A stretch of DNA of 64,000 nucleotides from BOG-908 sp963850605 (GCA_963850605.1 CAWKLX010000007.1:310001-374000), one strand, 5' to 3'. Shown: positions 51,920 through 62,000, numbered from the stretch's first letter. A program made the numbers and translations. Notes: generated from the sequence alone by a model not told the origin.

Positions 51920-53368
51920 ATGGCCTACGACCCGATCGAAAACGACGACGAACGCACCATCATAAAACCCACACCGGGAGGCCGCCCACGCTCCGGCAAT
52001 ATCGCCTCGCGTCCCATCACGCGTCCGCTGGCGCCCCCGGCCAACCTGCTGAATTTCGACTTCGCGCAGCTCGCCAACAGCAGTTTCAATGTGATCGTCG
52101 GAGCGGCCGCGCAACTGCTCAACCTTGGGCGGCGTCTGCGCGGCAGCGTGACCAATCGCGACGTCGCCGCCCTGCGGACGCGCGCCGTCGAAGAGATCCG
52201 CAATTTCGAGCGCGTCATCATGGCCGCGGGCGTGCAGCCGGAACAGGCGCGCGCGGCGCATTACGCGCTCTGCGCGACAATCGACGACATCGTGCTCAAT
52301 ACGCCTTGGGGCGCCTACAGCGCCTGGGCCAGCAATAGCCTGGTCAGCACATTCCACGTCGATGTCAGCGGCGGCGAACGGTTTTTCGATCTGCTGACCC
52401 ACTTGCACAAGGATCCGGGCACCAACCGCGACGTGTTGGCGCTGATGTATCTGTGCCTGTCCATCGGTTTCGAAGGCCGGTTGCGCGTGATGGACCAGGG
52501 CGCGCTGGAGCTTTCGCGCATTCGCGAGAGCCTGTATCGTACGCTACGATCGGTATACGGCGATTTCGAGCGCGAACTCTCCCCGCATTGGCGCGGCGTG
52601 GATGCGCGCCATCGCCCGCTGCGCTCCTATGTCGCGCTCTGGACCATCGTCTCGGCCGCCATCGTGGCACTCGTGCTCGGCTATCTGCTGTTCTCCTGGC
52701 TGCTCAATTCTGGATCCGACACGACGCTGCGCACGCTCGCCGAAGCGCCGCCCAATGGCACCGCTACTCTGGCCGTGGCCTCCGCCGCGCCGCTGCCGCG
52801 CGTCGCCCCCGCGGCGGTGGATGCGCTGCGCACCGGCCTGGCCCCGGAGATCGCGGCCCGCCAGCTCGATGTGATGGAGCGCGGCACCGAGCTGGTCGTG
52901 CGCATCCACAATGCCGGGATGTTCGCTTCCGGCAGCGCGACCATCGAGGATAAATTCAAGCCGGTGATCCAGCGGATCGGCCAGGCCGTCGCCGCGCAAC
53001 ATGGCCGCGTCCAGGTGGACGGTTTCACGGACTCGCAGCCCATCCACTCCCTGCGTTTCCCATCGAATTTCGAGCTGTCCACCGCGCGCGCGCAGGCTGT
53101 CGCCGACCTGCTCGCCTATGCCGTTCCGCGCGACCGGATGAGTGTCACCGGACGGGGTGAGAGCAACCCCATTGCGCCCAACGATACGTCCGCCGGCCGT
53201 GATGCAAATCGCCGCACCGAGGTTGTGGTCAGCAACGTGGCGACGGCTACAACCCTGCCGGCCGAGGCCGTGACCGCTGTGCCGCCGCCGCTCGCACCGC
53301 TGCCGACCGTCGCCGTGCCGCAGCGTCCGCCGCCGCAGACTTTCCGGCCGGAGCCCGCGCCGCGATGA
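51920..53368 (+). CDS. tssL: T6SS inner-membrane protein TssL (DotU/ImpK) with C-terminal OmpA-like domain
   Basis: A 482-residue TssL. The cytoplasmic DotU domain covers about residues 30-230 (NLLNFDFAQLANSSFNVIVG, ALCATIDDIVLNTPWG, SGGERFFDLLTHLHKDPG); one transmembrane helix follows (TIVSAAIVALVLGYLLFSWL), then an OmpA-like peptidoglycan-binding domain (VDGFTDSQPIHSLRFPSN, VTGRGESNPIAPNDT, RDANRRTEVVV). The extreme N-terminus has DDERTIIKPTPGGR with Thr13, closely matching the PpkA-phosphorylated Thr14 region of Agrobacterium TssL. ATG 51920 gives MAYDPIEND; a TTG 3 bases earlier is possible. The stop overlaps tssM ATG. Confidence 0.95.
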   Translation: MAYDPIENDDERTIIKPTPGGRPRSGNIASRPITRPLAPPANLLNFDFAQLANSSFNVIVGAAAQLLNLGRRLRGSVTNRDVAALRTRAVEEIRNFERVIMAAGVQPEQARAAHYALCATIDDIVLNTPWGAYSAWASNSLVSTFHVDVSGGERFFDLLTHLHKDPGTNRDVLALMYLCLSIGFEGRLRVMDQGALELSRIRESLYRTLRSVYGDFERELSPHWRGVDARHRPLRSYVALWTIVSAAIVALVLGYLLFSWLLNSGSDTTLRTLAEAPPNGTATLAVASAAPLPRVAPAAVDALRTGLAPEIAARQLDVMERGTELVVRIHNAGMFASGSATIEDKFKPVIQRIGQAVAAQHGRVQVDGFTDSQPIHSLRFPSNFELSTARAQAVADLLAYAVPRDRMSVTGRGESNPIAPNDTSAGRDANRRTEVVVSNVATATTLPAEAVTAVPPPLAPLPTVAVPQRPPPQTFRPEPAPR

Positions 53369-56300
53369 ATTTTTTCCAGAGCATCTTCAGCATGGCGTCT
53401 TCGTACGCCGCGCCGCTGACACGCTACATCAAGCAGCGTTGGCTGCGCACGCTGATCTGGTCGCTGGCGGCCTGTCTGATCGTGTTTTTCTACGGCGACA
53501 TCATCCGTCTTGGCCGCTGGCGCCCGCTCGATACGGACCGGTCGCGCATCATTGCCGTGATTGGCATACTGATCGCCTGGGCCGGCTACAACATCTACAA
53601 GCGGGTGCGCGAGGGCCGGGCAGACCGCTCGATGATCTCGGCGATGACGGCGGGCGAAGGTCCCACGCGCGGCGAAATGTCGGCGCAGGAGCTGGAGCAG
53701 ATGCGCACGCGTCTGCAGGAGGCGATGACGCAGTTGCGCCGCGTGGTCGGCGGCAGGCGCGGCTACGTCTATCAGCTGCCATGGTACATCATGATCGGGC
53801 CGCCAGGTTCGGGCAAGACGACGGCACTGCTCAATTCTGGCCTGAAGTTCCCTTTGGCCGACACGCTCGGCCGCGAACCGATCCACGGCGTGGGCGGCAC
53901 GCGCAATTGCGACTGGTGGCTGACCGAGGACGCTATCCTGCTCGACACGGCCGGCCGGTACACCACGCAGGATAGCGACGCCGAACTCGATCGCCAGGGC
54001 TGGAGCGGATTCCTCAATCTGCTCAAGCAATACCGCCCGCTGCAGCCGATCAACGGCGTGATCGTCACCCTGAGCCTGGAGGATGTCGCCACCCGCGACC
54101 CGGCCGAGCGCCTGGCCAACGCGCAAGCCATTCGCGCGCGACTGGGTGAGTTGACGCGCGCCTTCGGCAGCCGCTTTCCGATCTACGTTCTGCTGACCAA
54201 GGCCGACCTGATCGCCGGCTTCGTGCAGTTTTTCGACGCGTATAGCCGCACGGACCGAGAGCAGGTCTGGGGCATGACCTTTCCGCTCGACGACGGCAAG
54301 CCCGGCATTCAGGGCGCCGCGGCCTCCTTCGATGCGGAGTTCGACCTGCTGCTGACCCGCATGAACGCGATCGTGCTGGAGCGCTTGCAGCAGGAAACCG
54401 ACATTCAGCGGCGCGGCCTGATTTTCGGATTTCCTTTGCAGGTGGCGACATTGAAGGAGCCGCTGCACGACATCATCGAAGAAATATTCACGACATCGAA
54501 ATTCGATCAACGGCCGTTGCTGCGGGGCATCTATCTTGCGTCCGGCACGCAGTCCGGCGCACCGATCGACCGACTCATGCATGCCATGGCCAATACGTTC
54601 GGCATGGAGATGCCGCGCCAGGCAGCCTTTGCCGGCCAGGAGAAGAGTTATTTCTTGACCCGGCTGCTGGACTCCGTGGTGTTCGCCGAGGCCAATGTGG
54701 TCGCGGCCGATCCGCTCGTTCGCACCCGGATGCGGCGGACTCGCTGGATCGCGGGCGGATTGGCCGCGCTGCTTGTCACCGGCCTTCTTGGCACCTGGGC
54801 GCTCGCCTACACGCAAAACCGCGCATTGGTGAGCGCTACCGACCGGCATATCGCCGATTACAAACGCCAGGTGGCACGGATACCGACGCAGAACGTCAGC
54901 GATGCGGATTTTCGCGCCATCGTACCGCCGCTCAACATGTTGCGCGACGGCCCCGCGGAATTGCGGGACCATGCACGCTCGCTGACCGTGCATTCCGGCC
55001 TGGATCAGACCGCCAAGCTGCAATCGCAATACGAAGCGGTTTATGCCCGCGCGCTCGACAACCTGTTGCTGCCGCGCGTGCTCGTCTTCCTGGGACAGCA
55101 GATGCGGCAGGGGCGTGGCGACGATTTCGATTTCAAGGTCTCGGCCCTGAAAGTGTATCTGGGCCTCGGCGGACAAGGGCCGCTCGACCGCGACTTCGTC
55201 AGACGCTGGATGCAGGCCGAGTGGGCGGTCGCCTACCCCGGCGACTCAAATGCAAGCCTTCGCGCCGATCTGGACAGCCATCTGGCCGCCATGCTCGGAC
55301 AATCGATTCAGCCTGTGGCCCTGGATGCTGGTCTGATCGGCGATATTCGCCGCCAGGTGCAGAAGACGCCGTTGGCCGCACGCGCCTATGCCATGCTGCG
55401 CGACGGGCAGGAAGCGGCGCACCTGCCGCCCTGGACGGTGGAGGACAATGCCGGGGCTGCTGTTGAGCGCGCGTTCCTGCGGGCATCGGGCGCCCCGCTG
55501 ACTGACGGCATCCCCGGTTTTTACACGCGCGCGGGATATTTGGGCGTGTTTCTGCCAGGGTTGCACAACGCGGTTACCGCAGTCGCGAAAGAACAATGGG
55601 CCTACGGCAACACCGGCGGGGAGACCGAGGAGTCCATCGCGGCCCAGGCGACAGCGCTCTATCGCGGAGATTTCGTCGCGCGCTGGACCGCGCTGCTGGG
55701 CGATTTGCGCGTGCAGAAACTCGTCAGTCTGCAACAATCGATTCTGGTGCTGACGGCGCTTGCCGGACCCGAACTCGGTGATGATGAAGCTGCTGAACGC
55801 CATCGTCCACGATACGGACCTTGCCGCGCCCGCGTCGGACGCAAAAGACGCCGAGGCACAGCGGCTGCGCGCCCTGGTTTCCGCGAGCGGCACGTCCGAC
55901 CAGACCGAGCAGCCGTTCGCCGCCCTGCGCGCGGCCATGCAGAGCACCGGCGGCGCGCCCAGCCAGATCGGCGAGCTGATGCGGACGGTCAATGCGCTCT
56001 ACGAGGAAGTCAGCCGCGCGGGCGGCTCGCCCCAGGGTGTCGTTGGTGTCACCGAGACCGAGAGCGGACTGAACGACGCCAACCAGAAATTGATCAGCCA
56101 GAGCCGCCTGGTGCCGCCGCCCGTCGATGCGTGGCTGTCCGATCTCAGTGCCAGCGTCGGCACGGTGACCAGCGGGACGGCCCGCAACGCCATTTCGCAA
56201 AGCTGGAACGCCTCCGGTCAGCGCTTCTGCCTTCAGGCGACCCGCGGGCGATATCCGTTCGCCCACACCGCGAACAGCGAAATCTCCGTCGATGACTTTT

Positions 56301-56857
56301 CCAAGCTGTTCGGCCCGGGCGGGACGATGGATTCATTCTTCAATGAAAATCTCAAGAAGTTCGTCAACACGTCGCGTCACCCCTGGCGCTGGCAATACAA
56401 CAGCGCGCAAGGGGTAAGCTCGGCCTTCCTGCAGCAATTCGAACACGCTGACGCCATACGCCAGGCCTTTTTCAGCGGCAGCACGCCCGGTTTTCACTAT
56501 GAGGTCACGCCCGACAGGCTGGACCCCAACGCCAATTCCATGACTTTGGCCGTGGGCAATCAGGCGATCACTTACGCCCATGGCCCGGTGCGCACATACA
56601 TGCTGCCTTGGCCGGCTGCCGAAAGCGGCGCCCGGCTGACCGTCGAGCCATCGGCCGGGGGGGCGATCAACGAGCCTGGCATGTGGGCCCCGTTCCGGTT
56701 GTTTGATGCCGGCAGCAGCGAGAAGCGTGGCGACGCCTTCGACATCGTGTTCGCCATCGGCCCGCACACGCTCTCGTTCATTGTCAAATCCGATGCGGTG
56801 CTCAATCCCTTTACCCTGCGCGACATCCGCGCCTTCCGCTGCCCCGGAACGTTGTGA
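53365..56857 (+). pseudogene. tssM: T6SS inner-membrane protein TssM (IcmF), frameshifted
   Basis: About 1164 codons in two frames. N-terminal transmembrane helices (TLIWSLAACLIVFFYGDI, IIAVIGILIAWAGYNIY) flank a short loop; the cytoplasmic domain has a Walker A GPPGSGKTTALLNSG near residue 145 and DTAGRYTTQDS; a third helix lies near residue 465 (LAALLVTGLLGTWALAY), then the periplasmic domain. At about 55771 an extra G shifts the frame: TALAGP continues as NSVMMKLLNAIVHDTDL in the next frame, through the C-terminal domain. Length is 3n+1, so a single insertion; sequence error is likely because both halves are well conserved. TssM spans the envelope between TssL and TssJ. Confidence 0.9.
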
Positions 56858-56870
56858 TGGAGCCGGCCAA

Positions 56871-58325
56871 ATGGCGTTGCTGCGTATGGCGGACCCGCTC
56901 ATGAGCGCGACCCAGGCTACCGCCGAGTTGCCCGCCCAGCCGGGCTTCTTCGGCAAGTTGCCCGCCCGCGGCGATTTTGTTGGGCGACGCCTGGATCAGG
57001 CATTTCGCACCGCGTTCGACGACTGGCTGCAGAAATCGATCGCCACCAGCAAGCGCCAGCTTGGCACCGCTTGGCTGCCCGCCTATCTCAACACGCCGAT
57101 CTGGCGGTTCGTGCTGGGCCCCGGCCTGTGCGGCGCCGCACCCGCGCTGGGTGTCATGATGCCCAGTGTCGATCGGGTCGGCCGTTATTTCCCGCTCGTT
57201 GTCGCCGCGCAACTGCCCGGCTGCACGTCGCCGGGCACCATGTTCCACAGCGCCCGCAGCTGGTTCGATCACGCGGAACAGCTGATTCTGCAAACGCTCG
57301 AGGACGACTTCAACTTCGACGATTTCGATCGCGATGTGGTGGCCATCGGGGTGCCGAAATACGGCCGCGCCGGGGAGGCGGGCGGCAGCTTGCGGCTGGA
57401 TCTGAACGAGCATGGCGATATGTCGCCCACCTACGCGCGCATCCTCGATCAGGTGCTGATGGGCGCGGGAATCGAGTTCAGCTTGTGGTGGACGTTGGGT
57501 TCCGAACGCGTAAAGCCGTCCGTGCTGCTCAGCACCGGCCTGCCGGCGCCCGCCAATTTCGCCGCTTTCCTCGACGGGCAGTGGAACGAGTGGGGTTGGG
57601 AAGCGCCGGGCGAGGGCGTGACGCTGGAAGACCTGCCGGTGTTGATGCTGAAGCCGCTGGCCGTACTGCCTTCCGCCGGCCGAACCCACCCTGGCACACG
57701 GCGGACCGTCAACGAAGATGCCATGCTGCTGCGCCCCGATCTGGGGCTTTGGGCCGTGGCCGATGGCGTGGGTGGCCACGAAGCCGCGGCGGAAGCCAGC
57801 CAGATGGTGACCGAGCACCTGGACCAGTTCCTCTCACCGCTCAGTTTCGGCGGCGCGGTAGACGAACTGCGCGAGCTTCTGCATGCCGCCAACGAAGCGC
57901 TGCGCGAACGCGCGGCCAACATCGCCGACAATGCGGTTGTGGCGTCCACGGTGGTCGTATTGCTTGCCTATGGCGGGCATTACTGCCTGCTGTGGTCGGG
58001 CGACAGCCGCGGCTATTTGTATCGCGGCGGCCGGCTGGAGTGCCTGACGACGGACCACGCACTCTCCAAAGGTGGCGCCGTGACCCATGCGGTGGGGGCA
58101 GAACCTTCGCTGTTCCTGGAGCAGGCGCATGGCAGGCTGGAGCCGGGCGACCGCTTCGTGCTGTGCAGCGACGGGCTGATCAAGGCGCTGAACGATGTGG
58201 ACATCGCCGACGCGCTGTCTGGCACCCAGGTCGACCGCATGGCCGAGGGTTTGCTGCAGGACGCGCTGGTGGCCGGCGCGCGTGACAATGTGACGCTGGT
58301 CGCCATCCTGAACCCGCCCGCATGA
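56871..58325 (+). CDS. tagF-pppA: TagF (ImpM)-PppA fusion: T6SS repressor plus PP2C phosphatase
   Basis: A 484-residue two-domain protein. Residues ~20-240 form TagF/ImpM (PGFFGKLPARGDFVGRRLDQ, WLPAYLNTPIWRFVLGPG, GVMMPSVDRVGRYFPLVVA). Residues ~265-484 form a PP2C serine/threonine phosphatase with the metal sites RTVNEDAMLLRP, VADGVGGHEAA, WSGDSRGYLYRGG and a final AGARDNVTLVAI. Both domains act negatively on T6SS firing: TagF represses, PppA removes phosphate added by PpkA. Fusion of the two is known in Agrobacterium and relatives. Start 56871 has GGAG upstream; internal starts 56886 and 56901 are possible. Its stop overlaps the ppkA ATG. Confidence 0.92.
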   Translation: MALLRMADPLMSATQATAELPAQPGFFGKLPARGDFVGRRLDQAFRTAFDDWLQKSIATSKRQLGTAWLPAYLNTPIWRFVLGPGLCGAAPALGVMMPSVDRVGRYFPLVVAAQLPGCTSPGTMFHSARSWFDHAEQLILQTLEDDFNFDDFDRDVVAIGVPKYGRAGEAGGSLRLDLNEHGDMSPTYARILDQVLMGAGIEFSLWWTLGSERVKPSVLLSTGLPAPANFAAFLDGQWNEWGWEAPGEGVTLEDLPVLMLKPLAVLPSAGRTHPGTRRTVNEDAMLLRPDLGLWAVADGVGGHEAAAEASQMVTEHLDQFLSPLSFGGAVDELRELLHAANEALRERAANIADNAVVASTVVVLLAYGGHYCLLWSGDSRGYLYRGGRLECLTTDHALSKGGAVTHAVGAEPSLFLEQAHGRLEPGDRFVLCSDGLIKALNDVDIADALSGTQVDRMAEGLLQDALVAGARDNVTLVAILNPPA

Positions 58326-59973
58326 GCGGCGCAGTGAGGCACGAGGGCGCCGAAGCGCCGCCGGCCGCGCATGAGGCCGAGAGCGCGGCTGACCGGGAAG
58401 ACAGCGTTCTTGCCCTGTCGGACCCTGCGGCGGCGTTGCCCGGAGCCCGCGGCCAGGAGCACCTCGACCCACATGCGACACCCGCGCAGGAGCTCGACCA
58501 CTCGCCGGCCGAACAGCTCGATGAGCCGACCACCGTTGTTGTAGCGCAGGCAGACGAAGCGGATGAGGCGACGACGCTGGTGCTGGCGCCAGCGTGGATG
58601 ACGAGGTCACCACTTTCCTGCCTGCCCAACGCCCGCACGAGGCCGATGAGGCGACCACCCTGGTCCTGGCCGACGGGCAGGAGGAGGATGAGGCGACGAC
58701 ACTTGTCGCCGCGTCCGAGTACGGCGCCGACCGGTCGAGCACGGTGGTTGGGGCTGCGGCGGACGGATCGGATGACGAAACAACCTCGATCGTGCCGGCG
58801 CCAGAGCCGGGCCCCTCGGGGGCGGTTCAGGCCGCACCGGCGGAGCCGACACTTCCGGGCGGTACGCAGGCCATGGACGAGAGTGTCACGGAAATCCGCC
58901 ACGCGGCGCTGCCGGGCAACCCGGGCCAGGGCGCGCCCGACTGGTTCACGGACCATTTGCACGGTTTCACCCAGGCGCTGCGGATGGACTTTACCGGCGC
59001 TGCGCGGCCCGCGCAGGAGGTGCAGCAGCTGGCGCTGACGGCCCGCGACATGATTGCGCGCGTTGCGATGCAGGGCGGCGCACGGAGCACGGCGGATGGC
59101 TGGACCGGCGACACCGTTTTGCAGCCGGACCAGTTACTGGCCAACACTTATATCGTGCGCTCGCTGATCGCGCGCGGCGGGATTGGCGAGATCTATCGCA
59201 CCCGCCACCGCGATCTGAAAACCGAACACGCGGTCAAGGTGTTGCTGCCGCGCTACGCGCTGGATCCGACCGTGCTGACGTTGCTGCAGGACGAGGCAAG
59301 GCTGCTGGCCTGCGTGCGGCACGAGGCCGTGGTGCGCTGCCAGGATTTGTTGCGCGATGCGGACGGGCGCCCAATGCTGGTGATGGACTTTTTGCGCGGC
59401 CGCACGCTGTCGGCGCGGCTGCGTGAAGGCCGGCTGGACACCCCGGAGCTGATCGTTCTGGCGCGGCGGTTGGCGGAGGGACTGACCGCTATCCATGCCG
59501 CCGGTATCATCCACCAGGATATTTCGCCCGACAACGTCATTTTGGCCGACGACAGTTGCGGGGCGGCGACCATCATCGATTTCGGCCTGGCGCGGCGTGT
59601 GGGCACGGGGCGCGACATGCACCGCAACCTGGATTTCGCCGGCAAATACTCCTGGTCCTCGCCGGAACAGCTTTCCGGCCGTCCGGCGGCGGTGGATGCG
59701 CGATCCGACCTCTATAGCCTGGGCCTGATGCTGGCGGCGGCAGCCCGCGGCTATCGTCTGGACATGGGCCAGGATTTGGAAAGCGCGCGGGCCGCCCGCA
59801 CCACGGTGCCATCGCTGGCGGGGATCGAGCAGCCGCTGGCGGGATTGATAGAGGCGTTGCTGGCGCCCTCGCCGGACGCACGGCTCGGGTCGGCAACTGA
59901 CATCGAGCCCATGCTGGAGACGAGGCCGCGGTCGTTTTGGGAGCGGATCGCGCCCTATCTTGGGCTGCGATGA
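58322..59973 (+). pseudogene. ppkA: T6SS serine/threonine protein kinase PpkA, frameshifted
   Basis: About 550 codons in two frames. The first part, up to DEATTLVLA, is an acidic low-complexity leader; at about 58587 one base is missing and the frame resumes as SVDDEVTTFL. Length is 3n+2, fitting one deletion. The Hanks kinase domain spans about the last 300 residues: GGIGEIYRTRHRD (glycine loop), HAVKVLL (ATP lysine), GIIHQDISPDNVIL (catalytic loop; HQD instead of HRD, so a non-RD kinase), IIDFGLARRVG (DFG) and YSWSSPEQLSG. No C-terminal transmembrane or sensor domain is seen. The leader holds six or more D/E-x-T-T-x-V/I motifs (DEPTTVVV, DEATTLVL, DEVTTFLP, DETTSIVP) suited to phosphorylation and FHA binding. 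Confidence 0.85.
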
Positions 59974-59996
59974 GCTACTGAAATTCAGTAAAGGTA

Positions 59997-60095
59997 AAGT
60001 CCTCTCTTTTGAAAAAGACAAAAACTTCTATCAGTTCTGTCGGAACAAAAGGATAGAAGTTTTTTGGTCCTTTTTTTCAAAAAAGGACTGCTTCC
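59997..60095. repeat. AT-rich hairpin repeats, inverted pair E/F
   Basis: Copy E (59997-60032) reads on the minus strand GATAGAAGTTTTTGTC then TTTTTCAAAAGAGAGGACTT; copy F (60051-60095) reads on the plus strand GGATAGAAGTTTTTTGG then TCCTTTTTTTCAAAAAAGGAC. The two face each other around GTTCTGTCGGAAC, so the whole 99 bases is a near-palindrome. It separates the end of the T6SS operon from the convergent PIG-L operon, and copy F overlaps the last codons of the deacetylase gene. Confidence 0.65.
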
Positions 60096-60781
60096 TTCCA
60101 CTTGCCTAACGCATCACCGCACGCCGCTTCGCTGCCAAACTGAAAGCCGATCTGAGACTCGTATGCACACGCGGCGGCAATTTTGCGTGCGATGACCCCT
60201 TCCATCGGCATCTCGCGCCGCACGCCGTCCGGCACGCAGGCCAGCGGGCGGGCGGCAGGATCGCGGATCACGTAGGGCGTATCTTCATAGAACGCTATCG
60301 GACGCCCGGACGCGGCGTTCAGGACGCAATGCGTCGTATGCTGGTGATCCACGTGATTGCCCAAGCCCTGTGGCGTCAAGACCAGGTCCGGATTCACGCG
60401 CCCGGCCAGTGCCGACATCGCATCGGTCAGGGGGCGCGCGATGTCGTCGTGCTGGTGCACGTCGCCGAACAGGGCGGCCGCACTCGCGTATCCGCGATGC
60501 GGCGCTTCGGGGAAATCAAGCCAGTGCACCGCCGAGACGGACAGGATGGCGGCCGCGCGCACATCCTCCGCCCGGCGCAGCGCCATGTAGTCCTCGTCGG
60601 CGGCCAGGCCTTTGTCGAGTTGACACGCGAGTGCGAAACCCCGGGCAGGTATCACGGAGCGTGTGAACACGGTCGCCAGCACCGTGCGCCAGCCGGCATC
60701 GGCGAGGAGCGCCAGCAGCCCGCCGCAGGAGAACACGACATCGTCCAAATGCGGGGAGATGAACAACGCGGTTTTTGTCAT
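60077..60781 (-). CDS. PIG-L/LmbE family deacetylase
   Basis: A 234-residue zinc-dependent N-deacetylase of the family that includes MshB, BshB and GlcNAc-PI deacetylases. Zinc ligands are in SPHLDDVVFSCGG (P-H-x-D-D, residues 9-21) and in HVDHQHTTH (H-x-D-H). The start 60781 gives MTKTALFISPHLDD and lies 1-2 bases after the glycosyltransferase stop; an upstream start at 60805 would overlap that gene. Acting right after a family 4 glycosyltransferase, it may remove the acetyl group from an N-acetylated sugar attached by it. The last five codons and stop are provided by the AT-rich repeat, a possible recent 3'-end replacement. Confidence 0.85.
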   Translation of the reverse strand: MTKTALFISPHLDDVVFSCGGLLALLADAGWRTVLATVFTRSVIPARGFALACQLDKGLAADEDYMALRRAEDVRAAAILSVSAVHWLDFPEAPHRGYASAAALFGDVHQHDDIARPLTDAMSALAGRVNPDLVLTPQGLGNHVDHQHTTHCVLNAASGRPIAFYEDTPYVIRDPAARPLACVPDGVRREMPMEGVIARKIAAACAYESQIGFQFGSEAACGDALGKWKEAVLF

Positions 60782-60782
60782 G

Positions 60783-62000
60783 TCAGAGCAGATGTGGCTC
60801 GGCACGGAACCGGCATGGTGTGATCGGCAGGTCGGCGGGCCAGTTGAGATCGGGTGCCGTGCCGGCTAGCCGCGCATACACGTCCATGATCTGGCGCCCG
60901 ACTGCCTGCCACGAGTACGCCCGGCGGCACTCTGCCAATCCCGCTTGTGCCAGACGCGATCGTTCGACGGGATCGTTCAGCAGACGCCGTAACGAGTTCG
61001 CCAAAGCAGGCACATCGCCGGGCTCGGTGAGCAGACCCGTGTGCCCGTCACGTATGCAATCCACCACGCCCACGGCACGGCAGGACACGATGGCGAGACC
61101 GCTGGCCATGGCTTCCAGGATGGTGTTGGAAAAGCCTTCGGCGTAGGTTGGCGACACAAAGATGTTGGCTGCGCGATAGACCGCCGGGACCTGCGCATAT
61201 TCCACATATCCGCTCATGCGGACGCGATCCTGCAATCCGAGCTGTTCTACGCGCTGCATGGCAGCCTCGTGATCGGGGCCGATGCCGGAAATCACGGTGC
61301 TGAACGGCGGTTGCTCACTGGCCAACAGCGCCAATGCGTCGATCAGGTCGAGCACGCCCTTACGCGCATCGACGCGACCGTGATACAGCAGCACGGGCAT
61401 GCCGGTGGCAGGTTCCGTTGCCGGCGTGAATCGCGTAACGTCGACGGCACCGGGCACGATCGTGAACCGTGCGGGCGACGTGCCCAGCCGGTCGGACACT
61501 TCGCGCGCGAAACTAGTGCAGCCGATCAGCACCGCGCCGGCGTGATCCAGCACGCGCGTCATGGCACGACGATGCGTCTCGCAGCACGAGCCGACCCAGT
61601 GCCCGTCGCCACCCTGGATGGACACCACGTTCGGCACACCAGTGGCACGGGAGGCCAGCAGCGCCGCCCAACCGCAGGGGTAGCCATATTGCGCGTGTAT
61701 GACATTAAATTTTTGAGTCGCATGTTCGGCGGACACGGTGGCCACAATGCGTGTCACATCCCGTTCGAAATCGCCGCCGTCCTGCTCGCCCAGTTGCTCC
61801 AGCCCAATGACATGCACGCCTGGGACGGAAGGCGGCGGGCCGCCGCCATAGACGCGCATGCCCCGGGCATCACCCCTGAACTGGCTGATCATGGTCACTT
61901 CATGACCGGCCGCCACCAACTCGCGGAGCAGATTTTGTGCATAGACGCTCATGCCGGAGATCGCCGGAAAGTAGCGCCGCGATATGAAGCAGATCCGCAT
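60783..62000 (-). CDS. Glycosyltransferase family 4 protein
   Basis: A 405-residue GT-B fold glycosyltransferase. N-terminal domain: RRYFPAISGMSVYAQNLLRE, HAQYGYPCGWAALLASR, VVSIQGGDGHW. C-terminal nucleotide-sugar domain: VLLYHGRVDARKGVLDLIDA, VISGIGPD, VRMSGYVEYAQVPAVYRAA, and the conserved E-x7-E motif in FVSPTYAEGFSNTILEAMAS. No transmembrane segment, so cytoplasmic or peripheral. The pair with a LmbE-type deacetylase recalls the MshA/MshB and BshA/BshB steps of mycothiol and bacillithiol synthesis, but sugar donor and acceptor are unknown. It lies 22 bases after the TIM-barrel gene. Confidence 0.88.
   Translation of the reverse strand: MRICFISRRYFPAISGMSVYAQNLLRELVAAGHEVTMISQFRGDARGMRVYGGGPPPSVPGVHVIGLEQLGEQDGGDFERDVTRIVATVSAEHATQKFNVIHAQYGYPCGWAALLASRATGVPNVVSIQGGDGHWVGSCCETHRRAMTRVLDHAGAVLIGCTSFAREVSDRLGTSPARFTIVPGAVDVTRFTPATEPATGMPVLLYHGRVDARKGVLDLIDALALLASEQPPFSTVISGIGPDHEAAMQRVEQLGLQDRVRMSGYVEYAQVPAVYRAANIFVSPTYAEGFSNTILEAMASGLAIVSCRAVGVVDCIRDGHTGLLTEPGDVPALANSLRRLLNDPVERSRLAQAGLAECRRAYSWQAVGRQIMDVYARLAGTAPDLNWPADLPITPCRFRAEPHLL

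Noticed and set aside
53116..55176. 686-codon minus-strand open frame over tssL/tssM
   Set aside because: Antisense to conserved TssM motifs (Walker A and transmembrane helices); no domain of its own.
58013..58962. Minus-strand open frames opposite pppA/ppkA considered as an antitoxin-type gene
   Set aside because: They run over conserved PP2C and kinase-leader sequence and have only Arg/Ala-rich composition without a family match.
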